This document shows, piece by piece, positions 33,690 through 43,912 of a stretch of 64,000 nucleotides of DNA; the first letter of the stretch is position 1; every line of letters begins with the position of its first letter. The notes beneath the pieces are model-generated. The model saw only the letters and a program-made list of their open reading frames with translations. It ran no database searches and had not been told where the DNA came from. Source of the DNA: Acidobacteriota bacterium (lineage in GTDB: Bacteria > Acidobacteriota > Terriglobia > Terriglobales > Acidobacteriaceae); the NCBI GenBank assembly GCA_013289765.1, contig JABCZI010000012.1, forward strand, positions 1 through 64,000. Direction: 5' to 3'. The position numbers and the translations under genes are program-made.

Positions 33690-34011
33690 TTACGCCAGTG
33701 GGAGATGGCAATTCTCGAGAGTGAATTGCCAGGGGAAATCGGAAATGCGCGCGAGCGCGTGCTGGTTGCCCGGGCACTGCGGCCTCCTCTACTGCCGGCT
33801 CAATGAGCCGATTAGGCCGCTGGCCGCCGCATCGGTTGCGGAGAGCGATTCTTCGAATCGCACTTTTGCAACTCGTACTGGTAAAGATGGCGCTCGCAGC
33901 GAGCGCTGTCGAAGCGGTGCAGTCGTCCCGCCGCCTTCGGTGACGGGAAGGCAGGACGAGGGTGTTCTACGAACAATGCGGCCTGGATGGCTGGTCCAGG
34001 CCGCATTTTTT
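33690..34011 (+). ncRNA. Candidate structured non-coding RNA between rpoD and dnaB
   Basis: The 1.0-kb gap 33241-34251 has no credible protein gene. In it, five perfect or near-perfect stems follow one another: GGCAATTC/GAATTGCC (33707-33730), CGGCTC/GAGCCG (33796-33810), GCGATTC/GAATCGC (33845-33861), GCGCTCGC/GCGAGCGC (33890-33906) and a two-part stem TCGTCC..GCCTTC / GAAGGC.GGACGA (33923-33959). The series ends in a strong intrinsic terminator. It lacks the tmRNA CCA end and the RNase P and SRP signature sequences. 6S RNA or an unknown RNA remain possible. The 5' end is a guess. Confidence 0.4.
33975..34011 (+). terminator. Strong intrinsic terminator in the rpoD-dnaB gap
   Basis: AATGCGGCCTGGA (33975-33987) and TCCAGGCCGCATT (33995-34007) form a perfect 13-bp stem with a 7-nt loop, followed by a T run (six T including the last stem bases). 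It is 735 nt after rpoD, too far to be that gene's natural end, which implies another transcript ending here. Confidence 0.85.
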
Positions 34012-34251
34012 CGTGGCCTTGCCGGCAAACTTCCTTCTTCACCAATCTGTTTGCAGTTACGCTTGACTTCTGGTTCGCCGTTTGTTCTCCTTTAAGTTAT
34101 GGGGCCAGGCGAGTTGCGTTTCGCGATCGAGTGTGGGGGCCAAACTTTTTTCCAATCGGGCGCATTTTGCAGAGGGTGCACCTCGCATTCACAAGCTTCT
34201 TCAGGTTAGTGTGCGGTTGGCGTTTCTGGACATTGGAGAACTAGATCTAGC

Positions 34252-35616
34252 GTGGCCACGACCGATTACAGTATCAGCACTCTTCCCGCGAACGTAGAAG
34301 CCGAGCGTTCAATCCTGGGCGCGATTCTGCTCGATAACTTTGCTTACAACCAGGCCGCCGAGCATTTGCGGATCGAAGATTTTTCTCTGGACTCACACCG
34401 GCGGATTTATTCGCGCATGGTCGATCTGGCTGAGTCCTCGCGTCCGATCGATATGATCACGCTGATCGAGGAGCTTGACCGTCACAAGGATTTGCAGCCC
34501 ATTGGCGACGTTGGCTATGTGTCGAGCCTGCTGCATGGGGTTCCGGATCGGCCGAGCATTGAGCACTATGTCAAGATTGTCCGCGATAAAGCCCTGCTGC
34601 GCGGGCTGATTCACGCGGCCAATACCGCGATTGCGCGGGCGTCCGATCAATCCGATGCCGCCGAAGAAGTGCTCAGCGACGCCGAGGCTGCGATCTTCCA
34701 GCTCTCGGAAAAGCGCATTGGGCGCGGATTCATGGGCGTGCAGGAAATTGTGCGCGAATCGTTCGGCTCGATCGATGCGCTCTTGCAACGCGGGCAGCGC
34801 ATTACGGGATTAGCCACGCACTACGAAAATCTCGACGAGATGACCAGCGGCCTGCAGCGCTCAGATTTGGTGATCATTGCGGCGCGGCCTTCGATGGGCA
34901 AGACGGCGTTCGCCATGAACATCGCGGAGAATGCATCGATCAAGGATGGGAGCGTCGTGGGAGTGTTCTCCCTGGAAATGTCGCGCGAGGCTCTGCTGTT
35001 ACGCCTGCTGTCCTCGACGGCGGAAGTTGACGCGCACAAGATGCGGACAGGGACATTCTTTCAGGATGACTCGCGCAAGCTGTCTCGGGCATTGGAACAA
35101 CTGGCGCACGCGCCGATTTTCATCGATGACACGCCCGGCATATCGCTGAGCGAGATGCGCGCCAAAGCGCGGCGACTGAAGCAATCGCAGGGCAGGCTTG
35201 ACCTGATCATCGTGGACTATCTGCAACTGATGTCGGGCGGCAGCAAGCGTTATGAAAACCGCACGCAGGAAGTGTCCGCGATTTCGCGGGGACTGAAAGC
35301 GCTGGCGAAGGAACTAAGCGTGCCGGTGATTGCGCTCTCTCAGTTGAGCCGCGCTCCGGAGAGCCGGGGCGGTGACCATCGTCCGCAACTCTCCGATCTG
35401 CGCGAGTCAGGATCAATCGAGCAAGATGCTGATGTGGTGATGTTCATTTTCCGCGAAGAAGTTTATAAGCAGGACGATCCTGACTTACAGGGCAAGGCTG
35501 AAATCATCATCTCGAAGCAGCGCAATGGACCGACGGGCAAGCTGATGTTGGCGTTCCGAAAAAACTGCACCAGATTCGAGACGATGGTCGAAGGTGGTCT
35601 GGCGCCGGAAGATTAA
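34252..35616 (+). CDS. dnaB: Replicative DNA helicase
   Basis: DnaB, 454 residues, the hexameric helicase that unwinds the fork and recruits DnaG. N-terminal domain: LPANVEAERSILGAILLDN. RecA-like C-terminal domain: Walker A ARPSMGKTAFAMNIAENA, GVFSLEMSREALLLRLLS, Walker B LDLIIVDYLQLMSGG, arginine-finger area ISKQRNGPTGKLML. The start is GTG 34252; GGAG lies about 13 nt upstream. No intein or insertion is seen. It is followed by a 335-nt gap with only weak hairpins and then the convergent lepA. Confidence 0.97.
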   Translation: MATTDYSISTLPANVEAERSILGAILLDNFAYNQAAEHLRIEDFSLDSHRRIYSRMVDLAESSRPIDMITLIEELDRHKDLQPIGDVGYVSSLLHGVPDRPSIEHYVKIVRDKALLRGLIHAANTAIARASDQSDAAEEVLSDAEAAIFQLSEKRIGRGFMGVQEIVRESFGSIDALLQRGQRITGLATHYENLDEMTSGLQRSDLVIIAARPSMGKTAFAMNIAENASIKDGSVVGVFSLEMSREALLLRLLSSTAEVDAHKMRTGTFFQDDSRKLSRALEQLAHAPIFIDDTPGISLSEMRAKARRLKQSQGRLDLIIVDYLQLMSGGSKRYENRTQEVSAISRGLKALAKELSVPVIALSQLSRAPESRGGDHRPQLSDLRESGSIEQDADVVMFIFREEVYKQDDPDLQGKAEIIISKQRNGPTGKLMLAFRKNCTRFETMVEGGLAPED

Positions 35617-35951
35617 AGGTCTACAGGAATTACTGTAGTGTTACGCGGTATCTACCTTAGAGGATTCGAGTTGCAGGCCGCGGGCATCCTGTGGAAAAGC
35701 TTGTGGAATTGGTAGCGCATCACAAAATCGCTGGTTGGAAACTCAGTTCAATATTTGTTGCCGGCTAAGTCTTGGAGCCCTAAGGCTCTGAATAGTAACC
35801 AGTTAGGCAATTCACTCGACATTAACATAACCCCAGATTGGCAAAAGGTTTAGCAATCACAGTTTTGAGATTTGCACATTTTGGAGATTTGAGGCTCCCA
35901 GGATTGGAGGACCTGCCGCAGGGAAAAGGAGGGAACTCAATCATTCCGAGG
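35617..35951. other. Gap between convergent dnaB and lepA
   Basis: 335 nt, AT-richer than the surroundings. Only short stems are visible (CTACAG...CTGTAG near 35621, GAGCC CTAA GGCTC near 35777). No gene, tRNA or repeat of the window's families is recognised here. Confidence 0.5.
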
Positions 35952-37760
<1,809 letters not shown>

Positions 37761-37804
37761 AGATTGAGGGCTAATCTTTGATTTTAACAGGCATAGAGGA
37801 ACGC

Positions 37805-37840
37805 AGTGGGCGGTGGTAGTGGCCAGTCGTACGTCAGTGA
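37805..37840. repeat. Possible heptamer-repeat remnant (lepA/maf spacer)
   Basis: GGTGGTA GTGGCCA GTCGTAC GTCAGTG can be read as loose 7-nt units like those in the lpxA/lpxI spacer (GTGGCCA). Only one arm is visible, so this is a weak member. Confidence 0.4.
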
Positions 37841-37885
37841 TTTGCAGTCGGGGACTCGATACTTCCTCGACTAGAATTGGATTGC

Positions 37886-38449
37886 ATGATCGTCCTTGCT
37901 TCTGCGTCTCCGCGCCGCCAGGAGTTGTTGCGCAACGCCGGCATTCCATTCACGGTGCAACCCGCCGACATTAACGAAACGCCGTTAGCAGGTGAATCCC
38001 CGAGAGCATGCGCCGAACGGCTGGCGCGGGAAAAGGCGCTGGCGGTCTGGCAGAATCGATCACAGGACTATGTTCTGGGTGCGGATACGATTGTGGTGGT
38101 CGATGGCGCAATTCTGGGCAAACCTCGCGACCGTGACGACGCTCTCCGCATGCTGCGATTGTTGTCGGGCCGGACACATGTTGTAATTACTGGAGTGTGC
38201 CTGGTTGGGCCAGTGTCCAGTAACATCCAAATCGCCGCAGAGATCACTTTCGTGACTATGTGCGAAGTCTCCGACGATGAGATTCGCGACTACGTCGCTA
38301 CTGGCGAGCCTATGGATAAGGCCGGAGCTTATGCAATTCAGGGAATCGCCTCGCGTTGGATTCCTCGAATTGAGGGCGATTACAGCAATGTGGTGGGACT
38401 ACCGGTAGCGCTGGTGTACGCCATGTTGCGCGAGCGAGGAGCGATCTAG
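37886..38449 (+). CDS. maf: Maf-like nucleotide pyrophosphatase
   Basis: 187 residues from ATG 37886 ([20 protein letters not shown]); the track start TTG 37877 adds 3 residues. Maf proteins hydrolyse non-canonical nucleoside triphosphates (dTTP/UTP or modified bases) and affect septation. Conserved: [28 protein letters not shown], and [26 protein letters not shown] 8 nt before the ATG could be a -10 box giving a nearly leaderless mRNA. Full length. Confidence 0.94.
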   Translation: MIVLASASPRRQELLRNAGIPFTVQPADINETPLAGESPRACAERLAREKALAVWQNRSQDYVLGADTIVVVDGAILGKPRDRDDALRMLRLLSGRTHVVITGVCLVGPVSSNIQIAAEITFVTMCEVSDDEIRDYVATGEPMDKAGAYAIQGIASRWIPRIEGDYSNVVGLPVALVYAMLRERGAI

Positions 38450-38518
38450 ATTATGCGGGCTGCTGGTAGGCGTGGATAGAAAGCGTGAAGAGTAATTCCG
38501 AGTAACAGGGAGTCCAGG

Positions 38519-38725
38519 CTAAACTTTCTTTTCCTCTTCTTTTTCTTTCGTTTCTTTCTCGGGGTCTTCCTTCGGGTCTTCCCCTTCCTTCATCGCGGCT
38601 TTGAAGTTACGGATGCCTTCGCCCATGCCTTTGCCCAGCGAGGCAAACTTGCTGGTGCCGAAGATCAGAAGGATGATCGCGATGATCAGTATTAGATGCA
38701 ACGGCTGAAAAAGACCTTCACCCAT
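38519..38725 (-). CDS. tatA: Twin-arginine translocase subunit TatA/TatE
   Basis: 68 residues from the ATG at 38725, which follows GGAGGAATT. The track ORF start at 38980 is not real. One N-terminal membrane helix (LHLILIIAIILLIFGTSKFA), the hinge, the amphipathic helix GKGMGEGIRNFKAAMKEG and a highly charged Lys/Glu tail are the TatA pattern. TatA multimers form the pore for folded proteins with RR signal peptides. No tatB or tatC is adjacent. Confidence 0.92.
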   Translation of the reverse strand: MGEGLFQPLHLILIIAIILLIFGTSKFASLGKGMGEGIRNFKAAMKEGEDPKEDPEKETKEKEEEKKV

Positions 38726-38939
38726 AATTCCTCCACAGTCTAGCCGCAGGAGCCCGGCAAATGCGGCGCAGGCCACCGGACTCTCTACGAAAAGTCTAGG
38801 CCATGCCAGGCAGGGAGTCAAAGAATGCAGGGCCGCGCACTGGTTGGTTACGCATCTGAATATCTGAATGCTTACCAAGGCAGCTGCGGGAAGTCTAATC
38901 TCTCCGAATGAGTATTGGAGATAAATGTGGGAGGAATCG

Positions 38940-39620
38940 GTGATTCGCAAACGTTGCGCCTTTACATTCGTAGTGTTCATTTTCTGTCACGCTTTTTTCC
39001 CCGCAACTTCTCAAGGACAGGCACAAACCGGCTCCGCGCCAGAACACCGCAAGACCAGTGAACCTTACACCGGCGACCTCACGATTTTCGACTCCCCTGG
39101 GCGCGCGGAGCGGCTGCAAATCAATCGCGTGATGGATATCCTGTCCATTACACCTGGGAAAGCAGTGGCCGATATCGGAGCGGGGTCGGGCTGGTTCACT
39201 GTGATAGCGGCGCGGAGAGTTGGCCAAGCGGGAATCGTATATGCAGTCGATATCAATCCGGAGTCGATTCGCTACGTCAGCGAGCGCGCGAAGAAGGAGC
39301 AACTGCAAAACGTCAAAACCATTCTAGGCAAAGGCGACAACCCTGTTCTTCCCGCCGGTGCAGTCGATTCAGTCTTGCTGTTGAAGACGTATCACGAGGT
39401 AGCGAAGCCGGTCGCTCTTCTGCGAAATCTGCGGGCGTCGCTGCGTCCCGGAGCGAAGGTTGGAATCATCGACCGCAATGGAAACGGCGAAAATCATGGC
39501 GTGGGTCGTGACGTCGTGATCCAGGAAGCTCGGCAGGCGGGTTACCGGTTGCAGGAACAGTATGATTTTGTGAAGGGCGACAAGATGGATTATTTTCTGG
39601 TATTCACTCCAGAACCGTGA
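38940..39620 (+). CDS. Exported class I SAM-dependent methyltransferase
   Basis: 226 residues from GTG 38940, chosen because GGAGG is 5 nt upstream; the ATG at 38925 lies before it. An N-terminal signal-like sequence (CAFTFVVFIFCHAFFPATSQ) precedes a Rossmann methyltransferase with motif I VADIGAGSGWFTVIAARRVG, then VYAVDINPESIRYV and LKTYHEVAKPV. Such exported 'methyltransferases' are common in Acidobacteriota, yet SAM outside the cytoplasm is not expected, so the activity is uncertain. The 3' end overlaps the convergent EthD-like gene by 17 nt. Confidence 0.82.
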   Translation: MIRKRCAFTFVVFIFCHAFFPATSQGQAQTGSAPEHRKTSEPYTGDLTIFDSPGRAERLQINRVMDILSITPGKAVADIGAGSGWFTVIAARRVGQAGIVYAVDINPESIRYVSERAKKEQLQNVKTILGKGDNPVLPAGAVDSVLLLKTYHEVAKPVALLRNLRASLRPGAKVGIIDRNGNGENHGVGRDVVIQEARQAGYRLQEQYDFVKGDKMDYFLVFTPEP

Positions 39621-39927
39621 CCTCGTCGACTACCGGCCAAGTCGTGCGGGTCAAGTCAGCAAATATTGCGAGGTCGGCATCGGAAGCCGCTCCCTGCGGG
39701 CTCGCCCATGCCGCTTCCATTCTCGGCCGATCATCGAAGTAGAGCTCGACTATTGCGTCCCATCCGGGCGGCTGTCGTGTGGCATCCTTACTGGCAAAAT
39801 TCTGAACATACTTTCTCAAGCCGGGCAGATTCATCGCCAACAGACCATGAACTTCCCGCATGTGCCGGCGGAACTGTTCAGGAGTCAATTCTGGACGCCG
39901 ATACACTACGACCATAAACTTCAGCAT
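39604..39927 (-). CDS. EthD domain-containing protein
   Basis: 107 residues from the ATG at 39927 (MLKFMVVVYRRPELTPEQFR); the track adds 7 residues. EthD-family ferredoxin-like dimer: TPEQFRRHMREVHGLLAMNLPG, and a C-terminal ADLAIFADLTRTTWPVVDEVT. Family members act as small decarboxylase- or monooxygenase-like proteins of largely unknown role. It overlaps tail to tail with the preceding methyltransferase gene. Confidence 0.8.
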   Translation of the reverse strand: MLKFMVVVYRRPELTPEQFRRHMREVHGLLAMNLPGLRKYVQNFASKDATRQPPGWDAIVELYFDDRPRMEAAWASPQGAASDADLAIFADLTRTTWPVVDEVTVLE

Positions 39928-39944
39928 ATAAGCTTCTTCAGCGA

Positions 39945-41180
39945 TCAAACGCTTTCGATCATTTCTGCAAGCAGCAGCGCCCGCCGCGGTAGCTCGGAAA
40001 CGACGATGTATTCGTGCAGGGCATGGGCGCCTTCACCAACGCCGCCCATGCCGTCGAGCGTGGGAATGCCCAGGCCAGCGGTGAAATTTCCGTCGGAGCC
40101 GCCGCCCACTGACGCTTCTTCGAGCTTCCATCCAATCGCGTCAGCAATGTTCTGGGCTTTCTTGTACAACGCTGCCACTCCAGACGTTCGCTCCATTGGC
40201 ATTCGATTAATGCCGCCCGTCATCTCAACCTTGCAGTGTTTGTCGAATACTTTGAGCGACCGCAGCTTGCGGTCAATGCCGGCAGCTTGTTTCGCGCGCT
40301 TGATGCGTACATCGATCGCCACCGAGGCCTCAGCCGCAATCACGTTGGTGCGGGTTCCCCCCTCGATCACGCCGGGATTCACGGACAAACCTTTCGGCAA
40401 ATCATTTAATTTAGCGACTACCGCGATTTGGCGCGCGAGCTCTAGTATCGCGCTGTGACCCTTTCCTGGATCCAGCCCGGCATGCGCAGCCACGCCCTTC
40501 ACGGTTAGCTTATATTCGCCTACGCCTTTGCGGGCGGTCTTGACGGCACCGCGAAGTCCGGCAGCGGGTTCGAGCACCAGAACTCCGGCGGATTGTTTTG
40601 CCAATGACTCAGTGATGGCGCGGGACGAGCGGCTGCCGACTTCTTCATCGGAAACCAGAAAAACCGTGACCGGCCGCGAGAGTTCGCCATGCCAGTCTTG
40701 CAGAGCTTCGATCGCATGAAGGATGAGGGCGATGCCTGACTTCATGTCGAGCACGCCAGGGCCGAACAGATGTTCGTCCTCAATTCTGCAGGGCATTTTC
40801 GCCAGCGTTCCCAGGGGATAAACCGTGTCGTAGTGCCCCAATAACAGTACGGGCTTGCGGTCCGCAGAACTCGCGCGCGTTCCGGCAAAGTCGACTTGCA
40901 GGCTGTCGCCGAAATCATCACTGCTGTGAAAGCGGATACGTCCACCACGGGTGGCAAACTTGGAAGCAAGAAATTTCGCTATGCAATCAACGGCTTGCTT
41001 GTTATCGCTTGGGGATTCGATTTCGACAAGCTCGCGGACTGTTTTGACCATCCGATCCTGGCATTGATCGAAATAGCGCAAGCGATCGGTACCTGTGGTG
41101 CGCGGTGCAGTTGTTGTCGCTCTTTTTGTTTTCTTCTTCGTTTTGGTCTTGGGCACTCTTGCCTCTCGCTGCGGACTCAC
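39945..41180 (-). CDS. M20 family metallopeptidase (carboxypeptidase G2-like)
   Basis: 411 residues with a Lys/Thr-rich N-terminus (KTKTKKKTKRATTTAPRTTG) that may be translated or may precede a later start. Di-zinc M20 signature: LLLGHYDTVYPLGTLAK (His/Asp), GVLDMKSGIALI (bridging Asp), SDEEVGSRSSR (catalytic and ligand Glu), and GEGAHALHEYIVV (last His). The dimerisation domain GVAAHAGLDPGKGHSAILEL is intact. Close to glutamate carboxypeptidase/CPG2; substrate likely an N-acylated or folate-like amino acid, but this is inferred. It diverges from fabZ. Confidence 0.9.
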   Translation of the reverse strand: MSPQREARVPKTKTKKKTKRATTTAPRTTGTDRLRYFDQCQDRMVKTVRELVEIESPSDNKQAVDCIAKFLASKFATRGGRIRFHSSDDFGDSLQVDFAGTRASSADRKPVLLLGHYDTVYPLGTLAKMPCRIEDEHLFGPGVLDMKSGIALILHAIEALQDWHGELSRPVTVFLVSDEEVGSRSSRAITESLAKQSAGVLVLEPAAGLRGAVKTARKGVGEYKLTVKGVAAHAGLDPGKGHSAILELARQIAVVAKLNDLPKGLSVNPGVIEGGTRTNVIAAEASVAIDVRIKRAKQAAGIDRKLRSLKVFDKHCKVEMTGGINRMPMERTSGVAALYKKAQNIADAIGWKLEEASVGGGSDGNFTAGLGIPTLDGMGGVGEGAHALHEYIVVSELPRRALLLAEMIESV

Positions 41181-41208
41181 CTTCGCCGTGAAATACGGCG
41201 CGGTACAG

Positions 41209-41214
41209 TATAAT
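41209..41214 (+). promoter_or_regulatory. -10 box upstream of fabZ
   Basis: A perfect TATAAT lies 23 nt before the fabZ ATG. No good -35 is present at normal spacing, so confidence is moderate. Confidence 0.45.
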
Positions 41215-41237
41215 CTTCAGGCTGATTGGGACGAATC

Positions 41238-41783
41238 ATGATTCAGAGCACTTCTTCCGAGACCGACGCGGCCGCATCGAAGACGGCGCTCGATATTCAC
41301 GACATCCTGAAAATCCTGCCGCACCGTTATCCTCTGCTGCTGATTGATCGCGTGCTGGAGTTGAAGCGTAAAGAAAGCATTGTAGCGATCAAGAATGTCA
41401 GCATTAACGAACCGTTTTTCAACGGCCATTTTCCGGGATTGCCCATCATGCCCGGAGTGCTGATTGTGGAAGCGATGGCCCAGGCCGGGGGAGCACTGTT
41501 GCTTACCGAAGTGGAAGATCGCGGGAATAAGTTGATGGTATTCACCGGTATTGAGCGCGCGAAGTTTCGCCGTCCCGTGAGCCCCGGTGATCAGCTTAGA
41601 ATCGAAGTGGAAGTGAAAGGCTGGCGCGTCATTCCGCGTAGGATCGCGGCCAAGATGCATGGCGTCGCCTATGTTGCGGGGCAAAAAGTGGCCGAAGCCA
41701 CGATATCGTGCCAGCTTATCGATAGCTCGGGTGGTCGCGGCGATGGATCGGGTGCTGCGGATGATGGTGCGGCTGGGGAATGA
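41238..41783 (+). CDS. fabZ: 3-hydroxyacyl-[acyl-carrier-protein] dehydratase FabZ
   Basis: 181 residues from ATG 41238; family 145-155, with an extra N-terminal stretch and a Gly/Asp-rich C-terminal tail ([19 protein letters not shown]). Hot-dog fold; catalytic His in [20 protein letters not shown] and Glu in VEAMAQAGG. It dehydrates 3-hydroxyacyl-ACP in fatty-acid elongation and competes with LpxA for 3-hydroxyacyl-ACP, which explains the common fabZ-lpxA pairing seen here (57 nt apart). Confidence 0.95.
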   Translation: MIQSTSSETDAAASKTALDIHDILKILPHRYPLLLIDRVLELKRKESIVAIKNVSINEPFFNGHFPGLPIMPGVLIVEAMAQAGGALLLTEVEDRGNKLMVFTGIERAKFRRPVSPGDQLRIEVEVKGWRVIPRRIAAKMHGVAYVAGQKVAEATISCQLIDSSGGRGDGSGAADDGAAGE

Positions 41784-41840
41784 ACCGCGATCGGGCACAG
41801 GTGCGATGGAACCATTTTCCCAGGATGAAATGATTCGACC

Positions 41841-42617
41841 ATGAACATTCATCCCACGGCCATCATTGATTCGGGCGCCAAAGTTCCAGCATCGTGCACG
41901 GTTGGACCCTACTGCGTGATTGGAGCGGGCGTCGAAGTTGGGGAGCGATGCCGCTTGGCGTCGCATGTTGTCGTCGAAGGGCCAACGAAAATCGGGGTCG
42001 ACAACTCTTTTTTCCCTTTTTCCGCGATCGGTATGGCGCCGCAGGATATTTCCTATCGAGGTGAACCCACGCGATTGGAAATCGGCGACCACAACGAGAT
42101 TCGCGAGTGCGTCACCATCAGCCGCGGTACGCTGAAGGGCGGCGGGGTCACCAGGGTGGGCGACCACGTGCTCATCATGGCTTACGCGCACATCGGACAC
42201 GACAGCGTAATCGGCGACCACTGCATGCTGGTGAACGGGGCCACATTGGGCGGGCATGTGACGGTTGAAGAATGGGCGGTGGTGGGCGCGCTATGTCCGG
42301 TGCATCAGTACGTGCGGATCGGGGCGCATGCTTACGTCGGCGGCGGAACTACGATCACGCAGGATGTGCTGCCGTTTTCCATGACGTCTGCGGCGCGGAA
42401 TACTCATGCCTATGGGATGAATAAGGTAGGGCTGGAGCGTCGCGGCTTCTCGGCGGAGCGTATCCGTAGGATTCATCATGCTTACAAGACTCTGCTGGCG
42501 TCGAAGATGAACACATCGCAGGCGCTGGAAAAACTGAAAGGTAAGACCGACCGTGGCGAAGATGTGGATATGCTGATCCGCTTTATCGAAGCTTCGGAGC
42601 GCGGAGTGATTAAGTAA
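41841..42617 (+). CDS. lpxA: UDP-N-acetylglucosamine acyltransferase
   Basis: LpxA, 258 residues, first enzyme of lipid A synthesis. Left-handed beta helix built of hexapeptide repeats (IHPTAIIDSGAKVPASCTVG, VEVGERCRLASHVVVEGPTK). Catalytic His in AYAHIGHDSVIGDHCMLVNG. C-terminal helical domain with NKVGLERRGFSAERIRRIHH. Between fabZ and lpxI, a typical lipid A cluster order. Confidence 0.96.
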   Translation: MNIHPTAIIDSGAKVPASCTVGPYCVIGAGVEVGERCRLASHVVVEGPTKIGVDNSFFPFSAIGMAPQDISYRGEPTRLEIGDHNEIRECVTISRGTLKGGGVTRVGDHVLIMAYAHIGHDSVIGDHCMLVNGATLGGHVTVEEWAVVGALCPVHQYVRIGAHAYVGGGTTITQDVLPFSMTSAARNTHAYGMNKVGLERRGFSAERIRRIHHAYKTLLASKMNTSQALEKLKGKTDRGEDVDMLIRFIEASERGVIK

Positions 42618-42618
42618 A

Positions 42619-42689
42619 GTGGCTAGTGGCCAGTGATCAGTGGCCAGTTAATACTGCGCTGCCCTCTAATCACCGGACATTGACCACTG
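42619..42689. repeat. Inverted heptamer-repeat element F (lpxA/lpxI spacer)
   Basis: The left arm reads GTGGCTA GTGGCCA GTGATCA GTGGCCA. The right arm TGACCACTG (with CACCGGACAT before it) is the same unit reversed. CAGTGGCCA and TGACCACTG pair with one G-T. The same architecture as elements A and C. Confidence 0.65.
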
Positions 42690-42692
42690 CTT

Positions 42693-43541
42693 ATGCAACC
42701 TATCGGGCTCATCGCCGGCAATGGCAAGTTTCCTCTGCTCGTGCTTGATGCGGCGCGTGCGGCGGAGTATGAAGTTGTCGTTGTTGCGATCAAAGAAGAA
42801 GCTTTTCCTGAAATTGAAAATCACGGGGCCGCGTCTGTTCATTGGTTATCGCTGGGTGACCTTTCCAAGCTGATTGAAGTTTTTCATCGCGAAGGCGTAA
42901 GCCGCGCCGTTATGGCTGGGCAGGTCAAGCACAAGCAGATATTTTCCGCGATCCGCCCGGATTGGCGCCTGGCTAAGCTTCTGCTTTCTCTCACAACCCG
43001 CAATACCGACAGTTTGCTGGGAGCGGTAGCCAAGGTCCTGGCGGAAGAAGGAATCATACTGGAAAATTCCACGTGGTTACTCGAACCGCTGCTGGTGAAA
43101 TCCGGAGTGCTCAGCCGGCGCGCGCCCACCGAACAGGAACGCAAGAACGTTGACTACGGCCGGGCCGTCGCCCGCCAACTTGCGCAGCATGATATTGGGC
43201 AGACCGTCGTCATTGGCGAAGCGGCCTGCGTTGCGGTCGAAGCCATGGAGGGCACCGATGCGACGATTGAGCGTGCCGGACACATCATGGGCTCGCTGCA
43301 CGGCGACGCTTCTACCCTGAGCCGCGCGCTCACGGTGGTCAAGATCGCGAAGCCCAATCAGGATATGCGCTTCGACGTTCCCGTCATCGGAGTGAAGACG
43401 ATTGTAGTGATGCAGTCAGCGGGAGCAACCTGCCTTGCGCTGGATGCAGGAAAGTGTCTGTTGCTGGATGGAGAGAAGGTTCTTGATGCGGCCAATGCGG
43501 CCGGGATTGCGGTGGTCGCGGACGTTGTTTTGCCAGCCTGA
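42693..43541 (+). CDS. lpxI: UDP-2,3-diacylglucosamine pyrophosphatase LpxI
   Basis: 282 residues. LpxI (DUF1009 family) hydrolyses UDP-2,3-diacylglucosamine to lipid X, replacing LpxH in many phyla. N-terminal IGLIAGNGKFPLLVLDAARA and central AGQVKHKQIFSAIRPDWRLA. C-terminal catalytic domain: VVIGEAACVAVEAMEGTDAT, IERAGHIMG and the end KQ...PNQDMRFDVPVIGVKTI. The expected neighbours lpxB and lpxD are not seen in this window. Confidence 0.93.
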   Translation: MQPIGLIAGNGKFPLLVLDAARAAEYEVVVVAIKEEAFPEIENHGAASVHWLSLGDLSKLIEVFHREGVSRAVMAGQVKHKQIFSAIRPDWRLAKLLLSLTTRNTDSLLGAVAKVLAEEGIILENSTWLLEPLLVKSGVLSRRAPTEQERKNVDYGRAVARQLAQHDIGQTVVIGEAACVAVEAMEGTDATIERAGHIMGSLHGDASTLSRALTVVKIAKPNQDMRFDVPVIGVKTIVVMQSAGATCLALDAGKCLLLDGEKVLDAANAAGIAVVADVVLPA

Positions 43542-43571
43542 TTCAGAGGGTGACTTCGAGCGGCATCTTGA

Positions 43572-43901
43572 CTAGTCGGCTCCCATCGAGCGACGCGACC
43601 TTCTGACGGCCGCTATCGGACGCTTACGAGGATCACCCTTGCGGAAATCGTGCATAGCCCGTGTGAGATCGTGCGCGGTCTGCAGATTCATCCAGAATTC
43701 AGCGGAATTTTTGAAGTATCCGGCAAGAAGGAGTGCCGTTTCGGGGGTGATGCCTCGTTTCCCGCGTACCAACTCATTCACACGGTTTAACGGGATGGTG
43801 AGAGCTCTCGCCAGTTCAGCCTGGGTCAGGCCAAGAGGCTCAAGAAATTCCTCTAGTAGGATCTTCCCGGGATGCGTTGCGATACGATTGCTCGGCAACA
43901 T
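43572..43901 (-). CDS. higA: HigA-type antitoxin (XRE family)
   Basis: About 109 residues from the ATG at 43901 (MLPSNRIATHPGKILLEEFL); the track start at 43931 would overlap higB. Helix-turn-helix: LGLTQAELARALTIPLNRVN then ELVRGKRGITPETALLLAGY. The N-terminal HPGKILLEEFLEPLGLTQ is the HigA (VapI-like) signature. The C-terminal tail is basic. It presumably binds and neutralises HigB and represses the pair's promoter. Toxin gene first, antitoxin second, the usual hig order. Confidence 0.9.
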   Translation of the reverse strand: MLPSNRIATHPGKILLEEFLEPLGLTQAELARALTIPLNRVNELVRGKRGITPETALLLAGYFKNSAEFWMNLQTAHDLTRAMHDFRKGDPRKRPIAAVRRSRRSMGAD

Positions 43902-43912
43902 TGCGCTTCTCC

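Noticed and set aside
33690-34011. tmRNA, RNase P RNA or SRP RNA in the rpoD-dnaB gap
   Set aside because: No CCA-ended tRNA-like end, no GAGGAAAGTCC-type and no GGAAGCAGC-type signature found by eye; kept only as an unknown RNA candidate.
33260-34095. Several ORFs of 60-165 codons on both strands between rpoD and dnaB
   Set aside because: They run through hairpins and repeats, show no domain and have Cys/Arg/Ser-rich composition; the interval fits RNA/repeat content better.
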